Assembly: GCF_003814875.1 (NCBI RefSeq)
Contig: NZ_RKQF01000001.1
Span: 6,634,001 to 6,698,000 of the forward strand
Origin: Streptomyces sp. Ag109_O5-1
GTDB lineage: Bacteria > Actinomycetota > Actinomycetes > Streptomycetales > Streptomycetaceae
Length of the DNA stretch: 64,000 bases
Reading direction: 5' to 3'
Below are positions 15,744 through 24,092 of the stretch, piece by piece. Numbering within the stretch: position 1 is the stretch's first letter; each line of letters begins with the position of its first letter. The notes below the pieces were generated by a model, which had not been told where the DNA came from, ran no database searches, and worked only from the letters and a program-made list of their open reading frames with translations. Position numbers and translations under genes: made by a program.

Positions 15744-16595
15744 ATGGGAACCCACATCACGGAACCCCTCCCGACGCCTCGCACCGCGGCCGGTCGTGAC
15801 GGCCTTGCCGCCCTCCTCGCACAGCCCCGCACCGCTCTCGTCGGCCTCGACTTCGACGGCACCCTCGCGCCGATCGTCGCCGACCCCGAGCAGGCACGGG
15901 CCCACCCGGACGCCGTACCGGCCCTCGCCGCCCTCGCGCCGAAGGTGGCCGCCGTGGCCGTCGTCACCGGCCGCCCGGCCGAGGTCGCCGTCCGCCACGG
16001 CGGTTTCGCCGGCGTCCCCGGCCTGGAACACCTGGTCGTCCTCGGCCACTACGGCGCCGAACGCTGGGACGCGGCGACCGGCGAGATCACCTCCCCGCCG
16101 CCCCATCCCGGCATCGCCGCCGTCCGCGCCGAACTCCCCGCCCTCCTCGACCGCGTCGGCGCCGCGCACGGTGCCTGGATCGAGGAGAAGGGCTTCGCGG
16201 TGGCCGTCCACACCCGCCGGGCCGACGACCCCCAGGCCGCCTTCGACTCCCTGCGCACCCCCCTGACCGACCTGGCCACCCGCCACGCCCTGATCGTCGA
16301 ACCGGGCCGCCTGGTCCTGGAACTCCGCCCCCCGGGCATGGACAAGGGGGTAGCCCTGCGCGAGTACGCGAGAGAGATCGGCGCGGGGTCGGTCCTCTAT
16401 GCCGGCGACGACCTGGGCGACATCCCCGCCTTCGCCGCAGCGGAGAAACTGAGGACGGAAGGCGTCCCGGGCCTGCTGGTATGCAGCGGCAGCGAGGAGG
16501 TCACAGAGCTCGCGGACCGATCGGACCTGGTGGTGAACGGCCCGGAGGGACTAGTACGACTGCTGAGAAGCCTCGCCGCATACAGCGCCCCGTAA
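15744..16595 (+). CDS. otsB: trehalose-6-phosphate phosphatase OtsB
   Basis: 283 residues. A HAD-type phosphatase with LVGLDFDGTLAPIV (D-x-D nucleophile pair, about residues 37-50), VVTGRPAEVA, an MDKGVALREYA lysine motif and the late acidic motif YAGDDLGDIPAF. It dephosphorylates trehalose-6-P made by OtsA, encoded convergently next door. The last codons (AGC GCC CCG TAA) lie in the hairpin of a dispersed repeat, so the stop codon is the hairpin loop. It starts 16 bases after the left arm of the composite repeat. Confidence 0.93.
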   Translation: MGTHITEPLPTPRTAAGRDGLAALLAQPRTALVGLDFDGTLAPIVADPEQARAHPDAVPALAALAPKVAAVAVVTGRPAEVAVRHGGFAGVPGLEHLVVLGHYGAERWDAATGEITSPPPHPGIAAVRAELPALLDRVGAAHGAWIEEKGFAVAVHTRRADDPQAAFDSLRTPLTDLATRHALIVEPGRLVLELRPPGMDKGVALREYAREIGAGSVLYAGDDLGDIPAFAAAEKLRTEGVPGLLVCSGSEEVTELADRSDLVVNGPEGLVRLLRSLAAYSAP

Positions 16596-16742
16596 GGGGC
16601 GCTGGGGGTCCCCCCGGCCGAAGGCTGGGGGAGGAACTGCGCGACCAGCCCCCACCGGCCCGCAGATCCGCATCTACCGCCGCGGGGGTCGAAGGGGGCG
16701 CAGCCCCCTGGTGAGGGGACGGGTAGGGGCGGCGGGGGCGAA
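16584..16742 (-). repeat. long composite repeat, right arm flanking otsB (copy C)
   Basis: Inverted relative to the left arm: AGCGCCCC-GTAA-GGGGCGCT, GGAACTGCGCGACCAGCCCC, GGGGGCGCAGCCCCC and GGGGCGGCGGGGGCG. It carries an extra block of about 30 bases (GGGGGTCCCCCCGGCCGAAG...) inserted between the terminal hairpin and the GGAACTGCGCG core. It lies between convergent otsB and otsA. Confidence 0.85.
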
Positions 16743-16744
16743 AA

Positions 16745-18193
16745 CTACCCGCCCAACGCCCCCAACTGCTCAAGAAACCAGGCCGCAGGAGGCAACGCGG
16801 TAGCCGCCGCGGCCAGCCGCTTGCACCGCTCCGCCCGCTCCCCCTCCGGCAAGGCCAGCGCCCGCGCCAACGCATCAGCCGTCCCCCCGATGTCATACGG
16901 GTTCACGACCACCGCGTCCTCCCCCAACTCCTCGAACGCCCCCGCCTCCCGCGAGAGCACCAGCACACACCCCTCGTCCGACACCACCGGGATCTCTTTC
17001 GCCACCAGGTTCATGCCGTCCCGGATCGGGTTCACCAGCGCCACGTCGGCCAGCCGGTACGCCGCCAGCGACCGCGCGAAATCGTCCTTCACATGCAGCA
17101 CCACCGGCGTCCAACCCGCCGTCCCGTACACCGAGTTGATGTCGTCCGCCACCCGCTGCACCTCGGCCGTGTAGTCCCGGTAGACGGCGAGGTCCTGCCG
17201 CGAGGGGTACGCGAACGCGACATGCACCACCCGCTCCCGCCACTCGGGGTGGTCGTCGAGCAGCTGCCGGTACGCCAGCAGCCCCCGCACGATGTTCTTC
17301 GACAGCTCGGTGCGGTCGACCCGGACGATCGTCTTCCGCCCTTCCCCGATCTCCTCCCGAAGCGCCCGCATCCGCTCCTCGACGTCCGGCTCGTGCGACC
17401 GCTTCCGCAGGAAGTCCGCGTCGGCGCCCAGCCCGTGCACCCCGATCCGCGTCCCGCCGGACGACGGATCCGCGGCCGGAATCCCCGGCCCCAGCACCGC
17501 ATGACAGCAGTCGACGAACGCGTCCGCCCACCGCCGCGTGAGGAACGCGGCGTGATCGGCGCCCAGGATCCCGCCCAGCAGCTCCGCCGCGATGTCGTCG
17601 GGGAGGAGCCGGAAGTAGTCCGGCGGCGCCCAGGGGGTGTGCGAGAAATGGCCGATACGCAGATCCGGGCGCAGCCGGCGCAGCATCCGCGGTGCCAGCG
17701 CCAGGTGGTAGTCCTGGATGACGACGGCCGCGCCCTCCGCCGCCTCCTTCGCCAGCGCCTCCGCGAACGCCCGGTTGTAGGCCTCGTACGCCCCCCACTG
17801 CCGCCGGAACTCCGCGTCGAAGACCGGCTCCAGCGGGGTCTGGTACAGCATGTGGTGGACGAACCAGAGCACCGAGTTCGCGATGCCGTTGTACGCGTCG
17901 GAGAACACGCCCGCGTCGATGTCGAGCATCCGGACCTGCTGGCCGCCGGTGTCCGTCACCGGCAGCCGGCCGCCCTCGGCCCGCCGCACCGCCTCCCGGT
18001 CCCCGTCGCTCAGCGCCGCGCACACCCACACCGCGTTCGCGTCCGGCCCGATCGCCGACAGACCGGAGACCAGCCCGCCGCCGCCCCGCTTGGCATGCAG
18101 CGCGCCGCCGCCCGCGTCGTCGGAGCGCACCTCGTACGAAACCGGGCCGCGGTTGGACGCGACCAGCACCTCAGCACCGCCGGTGGAAGCCAT
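16745..18193 (-). CDS. otsA: trehalose-6-phosphate synthase OtsA
   Basis: 482 residues, GT20 family. The N-terminal ASNRGPVSY and GGGGLVSGL are the UDP-glucose/G6P loop. QDYHLALAPRML, IGHFSHTPWAPPDYFRLLP, GVHGLGAD, VDRTELSKNI and DGMNLVAKEIPVVSDE are all conserved sites. It makes trehalose-6-P from a nucleotide-glucose and Glc-6-P. Trehalose is the main spore and stress sugar of Streptomyces. It converges on otsB rather than forming an operon with it. gpgS lies 83 bases upstream on the same strand. Confidence 0.93.
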   Translation of the reverse strand: MASTGGAEVLVASNRGPVSYEVRSDDAGGGALHAKRGGGGLVSGLSAIGPDANAVWVCAALSDGDREAVRRAEGGRLPVTDTGGQQVRMLDIDAGVFSDAYNGIANSVLWFVHHMLYQTPLEPVFDAEFRRQWGAYEAYNRAFAEALAKEAAEGAAVVIQDYHLALAPRMLRRLRPDLRIGHFSHTPWAPPDYFRLLPDDIAAELLGGILGADHAAFLTRRWADAFVDCCHAVLGPGIPAADPSSGGTRIGVHGLGADADFLRKRSHEPDVEERMRALREEIGEGRKTIVRVDRTELSKNIVRGLLAYRQLLDDHPEWRERVVHVAFAYPSRQDLAVYRDYTAEVQRVADDINSVYGTAGWTPVVLHVKDDFARSLAAYRLADVALVNPIRDGMNLVAKEIPVVSDEGCVLVLSREAGAFEELGEDAVVVNPYDIGGTADALARALALPEGERAERCKRLAAAATALPPAAWFLEQLGALGG

Positions 18194-18276
18194 ACGCCTG
18201 AACCTAGCCCGGCCCGGAAACGCTCAAACGTACGGCTACGCCCGACCGGCGGCCGTATACGGGACGCCCGTCGAAG

Positions 18277-19221
18277 TCACGCCACCCGGCGCTCGGCGTA
18301 CTCCGCGATCTCCACCATCGGCGGCCGTTCCTCCGTGTCCACGGAGTACGTGCGCGGTTCGAAGCCGTCCTCGCCCCGTTCGAACTGGGTGAGCGAGGGG
18401 CGGATCAGGTGGCCGCGGGCCAGTCGCAGCTGCGCCGTGCGGTAGATCGCGGCGGACATCCGGCCGAGGGCCTGGCCGTCCTGGTGGCGGTGTTTGCGGA
18501 CACCGACGTCCACCTGCGCCAGCGCATCCAGCCCCACCAGGTGCAGGGCATCGACCAGCATGCCCAGCTCGACCCCGTACCCCACCGGGAAGGGGAGCTG
18601 TTCCAGCAGGGAGCGGCGGGCCGCGTACTCGCCACCCAGGGGCTGCACGAAACCGGCCAGCTGCGGCCAGTGCATGTTCAGCAGCGGGCGGGCCATCAGC
18701 TCGGTGACCCGGCCGCCCTGCCCGGCCGCACCGGCCAGCGGACGGTCGTACATCGCCTTGACCAGGTCCACGTCGGGGTCGGTCAGCAGCGGGCCGACGA
18801 TCCCGGAGACGAAGTCGGAGGAGAAGTCCCTCAGATCCGCGTCGACGAAGCAGACGATGTCCCCCGTGGTGACCAGGAGGGAGCGCCAGAGGACCTCGCC
18901 CTTGCCGGGGACGGCGGGGATGCGCGGGAGGATCGTGTCGCGGTGGACGACCCGGGCGCCGGCCGCCGCGGCCACGGCCGCCGTGCGGTCCGTGGAGCCG
19001 GAGTCGACGACCACGATCTCGTCGACGAGCGGCGCCTGCTGCATCAGGTCGTGGCGGATGATCGCGACGATGTCGCCGACCGTCTCCTCCTCGTTGAGCG
19101 CGGGCAGCACGACGGAGACCGACTGCCCGGTGCGCTGCTTGGCGGCGAGTATCCGGTGCAGGGGGCGGTCGCTCACGGACCAGGAGCGGGTGGCCAGCCA
19201 GCGCTCGACTTCTTCCAGCAC
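18277..19221 (-). CDS. gpgS: glucosyl-3-phosphoglycerate synthase (GT81)
   Basis: 314 residues from the GTG preceded by GAGGAG; an ATG 48 bases upstream has no good site. A GT-A fold with SVVLPALNEEETVGDIV, DEIVVVDSGSTDRTA, GKGEVLWRSL and the metal-binding CFVDADLRDF. QPLGGEYAARRSLLEQLPFPVGYGVELGMLVD is the acceptor region of GpgS. It couples a nucleotide-glucose to 3-phosphoglycerate, the first step of glucosylglycerate and methylglucose polysaccharide synthesis. Its place beside otsA suggests a glucoside/osmolyte block. Confidence 0.9.
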   Translation of the reverse strand: MLEEVERWLATRSWSVSDRPLHRILAAKQRTGQSVSVVLPALNEEETVGDIVAIIRHDLMQQAPLVDEIVVVDSGSTDRTAAVAAAAGARVVHRDTILPRIPAVPGKGEVLWRSLLVTTGDIVCFVDADLRDFSSDFVSGIVGPLLTDPDVDLVKAMYDRPLAGAAGQGGRVTELMARPLLNMHWPQLAGFVQPLGGEYAARRSLLEQLPFPVGYGVELGMLVDALHLVGLDALAQVDVGVRKHRHQDGQALGRMSAAIYRTAQLRLARGHLIRPSLTQFERGEDGFEPRTYSVDTEERPPMVEIAEYAERRVA

Positions 19222-19380
19222 AGTCAGCGGCTCCTCACTGTCACGGTCACACTGCGAAGTGTGATCCATCTCGCGGTACGGACGACTCTCTCAACTGTCC
19301 TGGCCTTCGGTTACAGTCTTGAACAACGCCGATGACCATCGCATGTCGTGCGGTCACCGTGCGTTGACAACCGAATACAG

Positions 19381-19550
19381 CTCATCCAGAGGGGCAGAGG
19401 GATACGGCCCGATGAAGCCCCGGCAACCCTCCAGTCGGTACTCGTAGATCGTCGTCGATCGGTCGGATCACTGTCGATCGTCCGCGAGGCTCCCGGCTAG
19501 GGAAGGTGCCAAATCCGTCTCACGGCGAGATGCGTCGTGAGGAAGATGAG
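19381..19550 (+). promoter_or_regulatory. SAM-I (S-box) riboswitch upstream of thrC
   Basis: CTCATCCAGAGGGGCAGAGG, GGCCCGATGAAGCCCCGGCA with ACC, and GGTGCCAAATCC are the invariant parts of the S-box aptamer. P1 pairs CTCATC (19381-19386) with GATGAG (19545-19550), and the last strand abuts GGAGAAAGG before the thrC start. SAM binding would close P1 next to the ribosome site, so translational control is likely; no clear terminator hairpin follows. Confidence 0.9.
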
Positions 19551-19570
19551 GAGAAAGGGCCTCGCCTCAC

Positions 19571-20860
19571 ATGGCTGCGCAGACTGTTGCACCCACCACC
19601 GACTCTACGACCGTCGACCTCGGTCCCGCCGCGGCGCTGAGCTGCCGCGAGTGCGGTCACCGTGTGCCGCTCGGCCCGGTGTTCGCCTGCGAGGAGTGTT
19701 TCGGCCCGCTCGAGATCGCGTACGACTTCTCGGACTACGACACCGAGGAGCTGCGGAAGCAGATCGAGGCGGGACCCGCGAACATCTGGCGCTACGCGCC
19801 GCTGCTGCCCGTCCCCGCGGACGTGGCGACCAAGCCGAACATCAACCCCGGCTGGACCAAGCTCGTCAAGGCCGACAACCTGGCGCGGGAGCTCGGTGTC
19901 ACCGGCGGGCTGTACGTGAAGGACGACTCCGGCAACCCGACGCACTCCTTCAAGGACCGCGTGGTCGCCCAGGCCGTCGAGGCCGCGCGCGCCTTCGGCT
20001 ACACCACGCTCTCCTGCTCCTCCACCGGCAACCTGGCCGGCGCGGTCGGCGCCGCCGCCGCCCGGGCCGGCTTCCGCTCCTGCGTGTTCATCCCGCACGA
20101 CCTGGAGCAGGGCAAGGTCGTCATGGCCGCGATCTACGGCGGCGAGCTCGTCGGCATCGAGGGCAACTACGACGACGTGAACCGTTTCTGCTCCGAGCTG
20201 ATCGGTGACCCGGCCGGCGAGGGCTGGGGCTTCGTCAACGTCAACCTGCGGCCGTACTACGCGGAGGGCTCCAAGACCCTGGCGTACGAGATCTGCGAGC
20301 AGCTCGGCTGGCAGCTCCCGGACCAGCTGGTCATCCCGATCGCCTCCGGCTCGCAGCTCACCAAGGTCGACAAGGGCCTGCAGGAGCTGATCAAGCTCGG
20401 GCTCGTCGAGGACAAGCCGTACAAGATCTTCGGTGCGCAGGCGGAGGGGTGCTCGCCGGTGTCGGTGGCCTTCAAGGGGGGCCACGACGTGGTCCGTCCG
20501 CAGAAGCCGAACACCATCGCCAAGTCCCTCGCCATCGGCAACCCGGCCGACGGTCCTTACGTCCTCGACGTCGCGCGCCGGACGGGCGGTGCGGTGGAGG
20601 ACGTGACCGACGAGCAGGTCGTCGACGCGATCAAGCTGCTCGCGCGGACCGAGGGGATCTTCGCGGAGACCGCCGGCGGTGTGACGGTCGGAGTCACCAA
20701 GAAGCTCATCGAGAACGGGCTCATCGACCCGGCGAAGTCGCTTGTCGTACTCAACACCGGTGATGGACTGAAGACGCTGGACGCTGTCGCGGAGACCGGG
20801 CTGACGGCGACTATTCGGCCCACTCTTGAGTCGTTCCGTGAGGCCGGGCTGGCCCAGTAG
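19571..20860 (+). CDS. thrC: threonine synthase ThrC
   Basis: 429 residues. It has a zinc-ribbon-like N-terminus (LSCRECGH...FACEECFG), the PLP lysine motif NPTHSFKDR (about residues 122-130), the phosphate loop CSSTGNLAGAVGAAAARAG and IPIASGSQLTKVDKG. It converts O-phospho-homoserine to threonine. The SAM riboswitch in its leader ties expression to methionine/SAM supply, since threonine and methionine share homoserine phosphate. cysO follows 113 bases later on the same strand, with a repeat between. Confidence 0.95.
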   Translation: MAAQTVAPTTDSTTVDLGPAAALSCRECGHRVPLGPVFACEECFGPLEIAYDFSDYDTEELRKQIEAGPANIWRYAPLLPVPADVATKPNINPGWTKLVKADNLARELGVTGGLYVKDDSGNPTHSFKDRVVAQAVEAARAFGYTTLSCSSTGNLAGAVGAAAARAGFRSCVFIPHDLEQGKVVMAAIYGGELVGIEGNYDDVNRFCSELIGDPAGEGWGFVNVNLRPYYAEGSKTLAYEICEQLGWQLPDQLVIPIASGSQLTKVDKGLQELIKLGLVEDKPYKIFGAQAEGCSPVSVAFKGGHDVVRPQKPNTIAKSLAIGNPADGPYVLDVARRTGGAVEDVTDEQVVDAIKLLARTEGIFAETAGGVTVGVTKKLIENGLIDPAKSLVVLNTGDGLKTLDAVAETGLTATIRPTLESFREAGLAQ

Positions 20861-20872
20861 GCAGTCGTCGTT

Positions 20873-20950
20873 CTGCGGGCCGGTGGGGGCTGGTCGCGCC
20901 CGCGCGGCGGTAGCCGCAAATCGACTCAGTTCCGCGCCCCTGAAGGGGTG
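20873..20950 (+). repeat. dispersed hairpin repeat, copy D (interrupted)
   Basis: GCGGGCCGGTGGGGGCTGG then TCGCG, then about 28 foreign bases (CCCGCGCGGCGGTAGCCGCA...), then CAGTTCCGCGCCCCTGAAGG. The usual GCGCAGTTCC core is thus split by a second small repeat-like insert. It lies between thrC and cysO. Confidence 0.75.
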
Positions 20951-20973
20951 TTACAGCTACCGGAGGTTTAAAC

Positions 20974-21249
20974 GTGAGCGTCACCGTTCGCATCCCCACC
21001 ATCCTGCGCACCTACACCGGTGGCCAGGCCGAAGTCACCGCCGAAGGCGCGAACCTCGGCGAGGTCATCGCCGACCTGGAGCAGAACCACACGGGAATCG
21101 CCGCGCGCGTTCTCGACGACCAGGGCAAGCTGCGCCGGTTCGTCAACGTCTACGTGAATGACGACGACGTGCGATTCGAGCAGGGCTTGGAGACGGCCAC
21201 CCCGGACGGTGCCGGCGTCTCCATCATCCCGGCCGTCGCCGGTGGCTGA
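20974..21249 (+). CDS. cysO: sulfur-carrier protein CysO (MoaD/ThiS-like)
   Basis: 91 residues: MSVTVRIPTILRTYTGGQ, FVNVYVNDDDVRF and a C-terminal AVAGG. The sequence is very close to M. tuberculosis CysO as I recall it. The terminal Gly-Gly is thiocarboxylated and delivers sulfur to CysM for cysteine synthesis. In Mycobacterium the gene sits with mec and cysM; here its neighbour is thrC, and no cysM or mec is in the window. The ribosome site is CCGGAGG. Confidence 0.92.
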   Translation: MSVTVRIPTILRTYTGGQAEVTAEGANLGEVIADLEQNHTGIAARVLDDQGKLRRFVNVYVNDDDVRFEQGLETATPDGAGVSIIPAVAGG

Positions 21250-21327
21250 GCCGCTGACCTGCCTGACGTGATGGCCGAATGACCGAACATTACCTTCGGT
21301 AACAGCCATCACCGATTGTTCATCTGA

Positions 21328-21360
21328 TTGCCCCCTCCGCGAGAGAAGCGGAGGGGGCAA
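21328..21360 (+). terminator. strong hairpin after cysO
   Basis: A 13-bp perfect stem, TTGCCCCCTCCGC / GCGGAGGGGGCAA, with loop GAGAGAA, about 80 bases after the cysO stop. Confidence 0.85.
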
Positions 21361-21513
21361 TTCTGTGTGGTTGAGCGCGGTACAGTTGGGGAACACGGTC
21401 CCGATCTCCGGGGCGCGGGCCCTGTTATTCGATACCGCCAGCTCGCCAAGAAGTAGCCAAAGTGTGCGGGTTATATGCGGCTTTTGTGGCTTTCATGGGG
21501 CCCGACTTGCCCT

Positions 21514-21529
21514 GAATTCGGCCGAATTC
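21514..21529. promoter_or_regulatory. perfect 16-bp palindrome
   Basis: GAATTCGGCCGAATTC is fully self-complementary, in the AT-richer leader region about 190 bases before the cold-shock gene. It is a possible operator; the protein is unknown. Confidence 0.35.
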
Positions 21530-21718
21530 TCGCTACATTCCGGACCCTTCCCGTCCAGAATTCTCGTCCGATTGACCTGTTGCAGACGGCAGTTGGACAG
21601 ATACATTCAGCCGCGGTCGACGCGTTCCGGCGCACGCCCCCAACCATTGGGGGGTGAGGTCTGACCCGGATCCGCGAAGTGTGGATCTGTGCAAGGGCCA
21701 GTAATAGGGGAGTTAGGC

Positions 21719-21925
21719 ATGGCTCAGGGCACCGTCAAGTGGTTCAACGCGGAGAAGGGGTACGGCTTCATCGCGGTCGACGGTGGTGCGGATGTTTTCG
21801 TCCACTACAGCGCGATCCAGATGGACGGGTACCGCACCCTGGAAGAGGGTCAGCGAGTCGATTTCGAGATCTCGCAGGGCCAGAAGGGGCCGCAGGCGGA
21901 CATGGTCCGCTTGGCGACCAGCTGA
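21719..21925 (+). CDS. cold-shock protein (CspA/ScoF type)
   Basis: 68 residues: MAQGTVKWFNAEKGYGFI then DVFVHYSAI, the RNP1 and RNP2 nucleic-acid-binding motifs, then VDFEISQGQKGPQA. A single cold-shock domain acting as RNA chaperone. ATG at 21719 follows AGGGGAG; an upstream in-frame start is not favoured. A long leader precedes it and a strong terminator follows. A second cold-shock-domain protein lies at 58764-59147. Confidence 0.95.
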   Translation: MAQGTVKWFNAEKGYGFIAVDGGADVFVHYSAIQMDGYRTLEEGQRVDFEISQGQKGPQADMVRLATS

Positions 21926-21966
21926 AGCACGCGCCGACTGACAGCGACGTTCTTCTGTACTTCTTC

Positions 21967-22000
21967 GAAGGGCTCGTGCCTCCTGGGGCACGAGCCCTTC
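21967..22000 (+). terminator. strong hairpin after cold-shock gene
   Basis: A perfect 14-bp stem, GAAGGGCTCGTGCC / GGCACGAGCCCTTC, with a 6-base loop, 41 bases after the stop codon. Confidence 0.9.
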
Positions 22001-22095
22001 GGCATGCCTGGCAGCAGCCCGTCGCCGGCCCGTCGGCGGGCTCCCCGGCGGGCCCTCGGCGGGCCTGACTCCAGGTGCCCGATCCCCGGGAGGCG

Positions 22096-22122
22096 CTTGC
22101 ACTCGGCATGGGCGAGTGCTAA
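22096..22122. promoter_or_regulatory. CIRCE element 1 (HrcA operator)
   Basis: CTTGCACTC-N9-GAGTGCTAA. The right arm is a perfect CIRCE half (TTAGCACTC-N9-GAGTGCTAA) and the left arm has two changes. HrcA binds such sites to repress groEL. Confidence 0.88.
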
Positions 22123-22131
22123 TCATTGGCG

Positions 22132-22158
22132 TTAGCACTCTGAAGGTGAGAGTGACAA
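22132..22158. promoter_or_regulatory. CIRCE element 2
   Basis: TTAGCACTC-N9-GAGTGACAA. The left arm is perfect and the right arm has two changes. It lies 9 bases after element 1, giving tandem operators with complementary weak arms. Confidence 0.75.
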
Positions 22159-22286
22159 AGAAGGACCGGGTCGGTGAGGCCCGCAGGCCGGGTGGGGCAA
22201 GGAACCCACGGGTCGGCGAGCCGTCCGTCGCGGGCGCGGGCGCGGTCCTCGAAGACTCACCCCCAGTCCTGGAGGGACCACTTCAC

Positions 22287-23909
22287 ATGGCCAAGATCAT
22301 CGCGTTCGACGAGGAGGCGCGGCGCGGCCTCGAGCGCGGCATGAACCAGCTCGCGGACGCCGTGAAGGTGACGCTCGGCCCCAAGGGCCGCAACGTCGTC
22401 CTCGAGAAGAAGTGGGGCGCCCCCACGATCACCAACGATGGTGTGTCCATCGCCAAGGAGATCGAGCTCGAGGACCCGTACGAGAAGATCGGCGCCGAGC
22501 TGGTCAAGGAAGTCGCCAAGAAGACGGACGACGTCGCCGGTGACGGTACGACCACCGCGACCGTGCTCGCCCAGGCGCTGGTCCGCGAGGGTCTGCGCAA
22601 CGTGGCCGCCGGTGCCAACCCGATGGCCCTGAAGCGCGGTATCGAGAAGGCCGTCGAGGCCGTCTCCGGTGCCCTGCTGGAGCAGGCGAAGGATGTCGAG
22701 ACCAAGGAGCAGATCGCTTCCACGGCCTCCATCTCCGCCGCCGACACCCAGATCGGCGAGCTCATCGCCGAGGCCATGGACAAGGTCGGCAAGGAAGGCG
22801 TCATCACCGTCGAGGAGTCCCAGACCTTCGGTCTGGAGCTGGAGCTCACCGAGGGTATGCGCTTCGACAAGGGCTACATCTCGGCGTACTTCGCCACCGA
22901 CATGGAGCGTATGGAGGCGTCCCTCGACGACCCGTACATCCTGATCGCCAACTCGAAGATCGGCTCCGTCAAGGACCTGCTCCCGCTCCTGGAGAAGGTC
23001 ATGCAGTCGGGCAAGCCGCTGCTGATCATCGCCGAGGACGTCGAGGGCGAGGCCCTGTCGACCCTGGTCGTCAACAAGATCCGCGGCACCTTCAAGTCCG
23101 TCGCCGTCAAGGCCCCGGGCTTCGGCGACCGCCGCAAGGCGATGCTGAACGACATCGCCATCCTCACCGGCGGCGAGGTCATCTCCGAGGAGGTCGGTCT
23201 CAAGCTGGAGAACACGACCCTCGACCTGCTGGGCAAGGCCCGCAAGGTGGTCATCACCAAGGACGAGACCACCATCGTCGACGGCGCCGGCTCCTCCGAG
23301 CAGGTGCAGGGCCGCGTGAACCAGATCCGCGCCGAGATCGAGAACAGCGACTCGGACTACGACCGCGAGAAGCTCCAGGAGCGCCTGGCCAAGCTCGCCG
23401 GTGGCGTCGCCGTCATCAAGGCCGGTGCCGCGACCGAGGTCGAGCTGAAGGAGCGCAAGCACCGCATCGAGGACGCCGTCCGCAACGCGAAGGCGGCCGT
23501 CGAGGAGGGCATCGTCGCCGGTGGTGGCGTGGCCCTGCTGCAGGCCTCCCAGGTCTTCGAGAAGCTGGAGCTGGAGGGTGACGAGGCGACCGGCGCGCAG
23601 GCCGTGAAGCTCGCCCTTGAGGCCCCGCTGAAGCAGATCGCCGTGAACGCCGGCCTCGAGGGTGGCGTCGTGGTGGAGAAGGTCCGCAACCTCACCCCGG
23701 GTCACGGCCTCAACGCCGCGACCGGCGAGTACGTCGACCTGGTCGCCGAGGGCATCATCGACCCGGCGAAGGTGACGCGTTCCGCCCTGCAGAACGCAGC
23801 CTCCATCGCCGCGCTGTTCCTCACCACCGAGGCCGTCATCGCCGACAAGCCGGAGAAGGCCGCCGCGGCCGCTCCGGGCGGCATGCCGGGCGGTGACATG
23901 GACTTCTGA
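22287..23909 (+). CDS. groEL: chaperonin GroEL (groEL2-type, no groES)
   Basis: 540 residues, complete: MAKIIAFDEEARRGLERGMN, the ATPase motif DDVAGDGTTTATVLAQAL (about residues 83-100), and the C-terminal GGMPGGDMDF. ATG at 22287 follows GGAGGGACC. A further upstream in-frame ATG would add an implausible 57-residue tail. groES is absent, as for the second chaperonin locus of Streptomyces (SCO4296-like). Two CIRCE elements in the leader mean HrcA-controlled heat induction. A strong hairpin follows. Confidence 0.97.
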   Translation: MAKIIAFDEEARRGLERGMNQLADAVKVTLGPKGRNVVLEKKWGAPTITNDGVSIAKEIELEDPYEKIGAELVKEVAKKTDDVAGDGTTTATVLAQALVREGLRNVAAGANPMALKRGIEKAVEAVSGALLEQAKDVETKEQIASTASISAADTQIGELIAEAMDKVGKEGVITVEESQTFGLELELTEGMRFDKGYISAYFATDMERMEASLDDPYILIANSKIGSVKDLLPLLEKVMQSGKPLLIIAEDVEGEALSTLVVNKIRGTFKSVAVKAPGFGDRRKAMLNDIAILTGGEVISEEVGLKLENTTLDLLGKARKVVITKDETTIVDGAGSSEQVQGRVNQIRAEIENSDSDYDREKLQERLAKLAGGVAVIKAGAATEVELKERKHRIEDAVRNAKAAVEEGIVAGGGVALLQASQVFEKLELEGDEATGAQAVKLALEAPLKQIAVNAGLEGGVVVEKVRNLTPGHGLNAATGEYVDLVAEGIIDPAKVTRSALQNAASIAALFLTTEAVIADKPEKAAAAAPGGMPGGDMDF

Positions 23910-23935
23910 TCCGGCAACGGATCGGCTCGTCCTTT

Positions 23936-23979
23936 CCGAGGGCGGCACCCCCTGCTACGGCGGGGGGTGCCGCCCTCGG
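23936..23979 (+). terminator. groEL terminator
   Basis: A perfect 17-bp stem, CCGAGGGCGGCACCCCC pairing with GGGGGTGCCGCCCTCGG, with a 10-base loop, 26 bases after the groEL stop. Confidence 0.93.
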
Positions 23980-24092
23980 GTGTTTCCCCGGCACGGGTCC
24001 GTGTCCGGTGTCACATGGCATCCGCGCGGAAGCGGGAATGCGTACGTCCGGGCAGTTCGTTGTGCACAGACGTGCACTCGATGCGCGTGCAC

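Larger units (their letters stand above)
21250..21718. other. long intergenic leader before the cold-shock gene
   Basis: 469 bases, visibly less GC-rich than its neighbours. It holds the cysO terminator, a perfect 16-bp palindrome (21514-21529), and a hairpin CCCCCAA-CCA-TTGGGGG (21637-21653) about 65 bases before the cold-shock start. Long structured leaders are usual for cold-shock mRNAs. No protein gene is supported here. Confidence 0.5.

Noticed and set aside
22257..23948. Long open frame antisense to groEL (over 560 codons)
   Set aside because: High-GC codon structure keeps antisense frames open; the product is Leu/Gly/Asp-rich without domains, and the sense frame is unmistakably GroEL.
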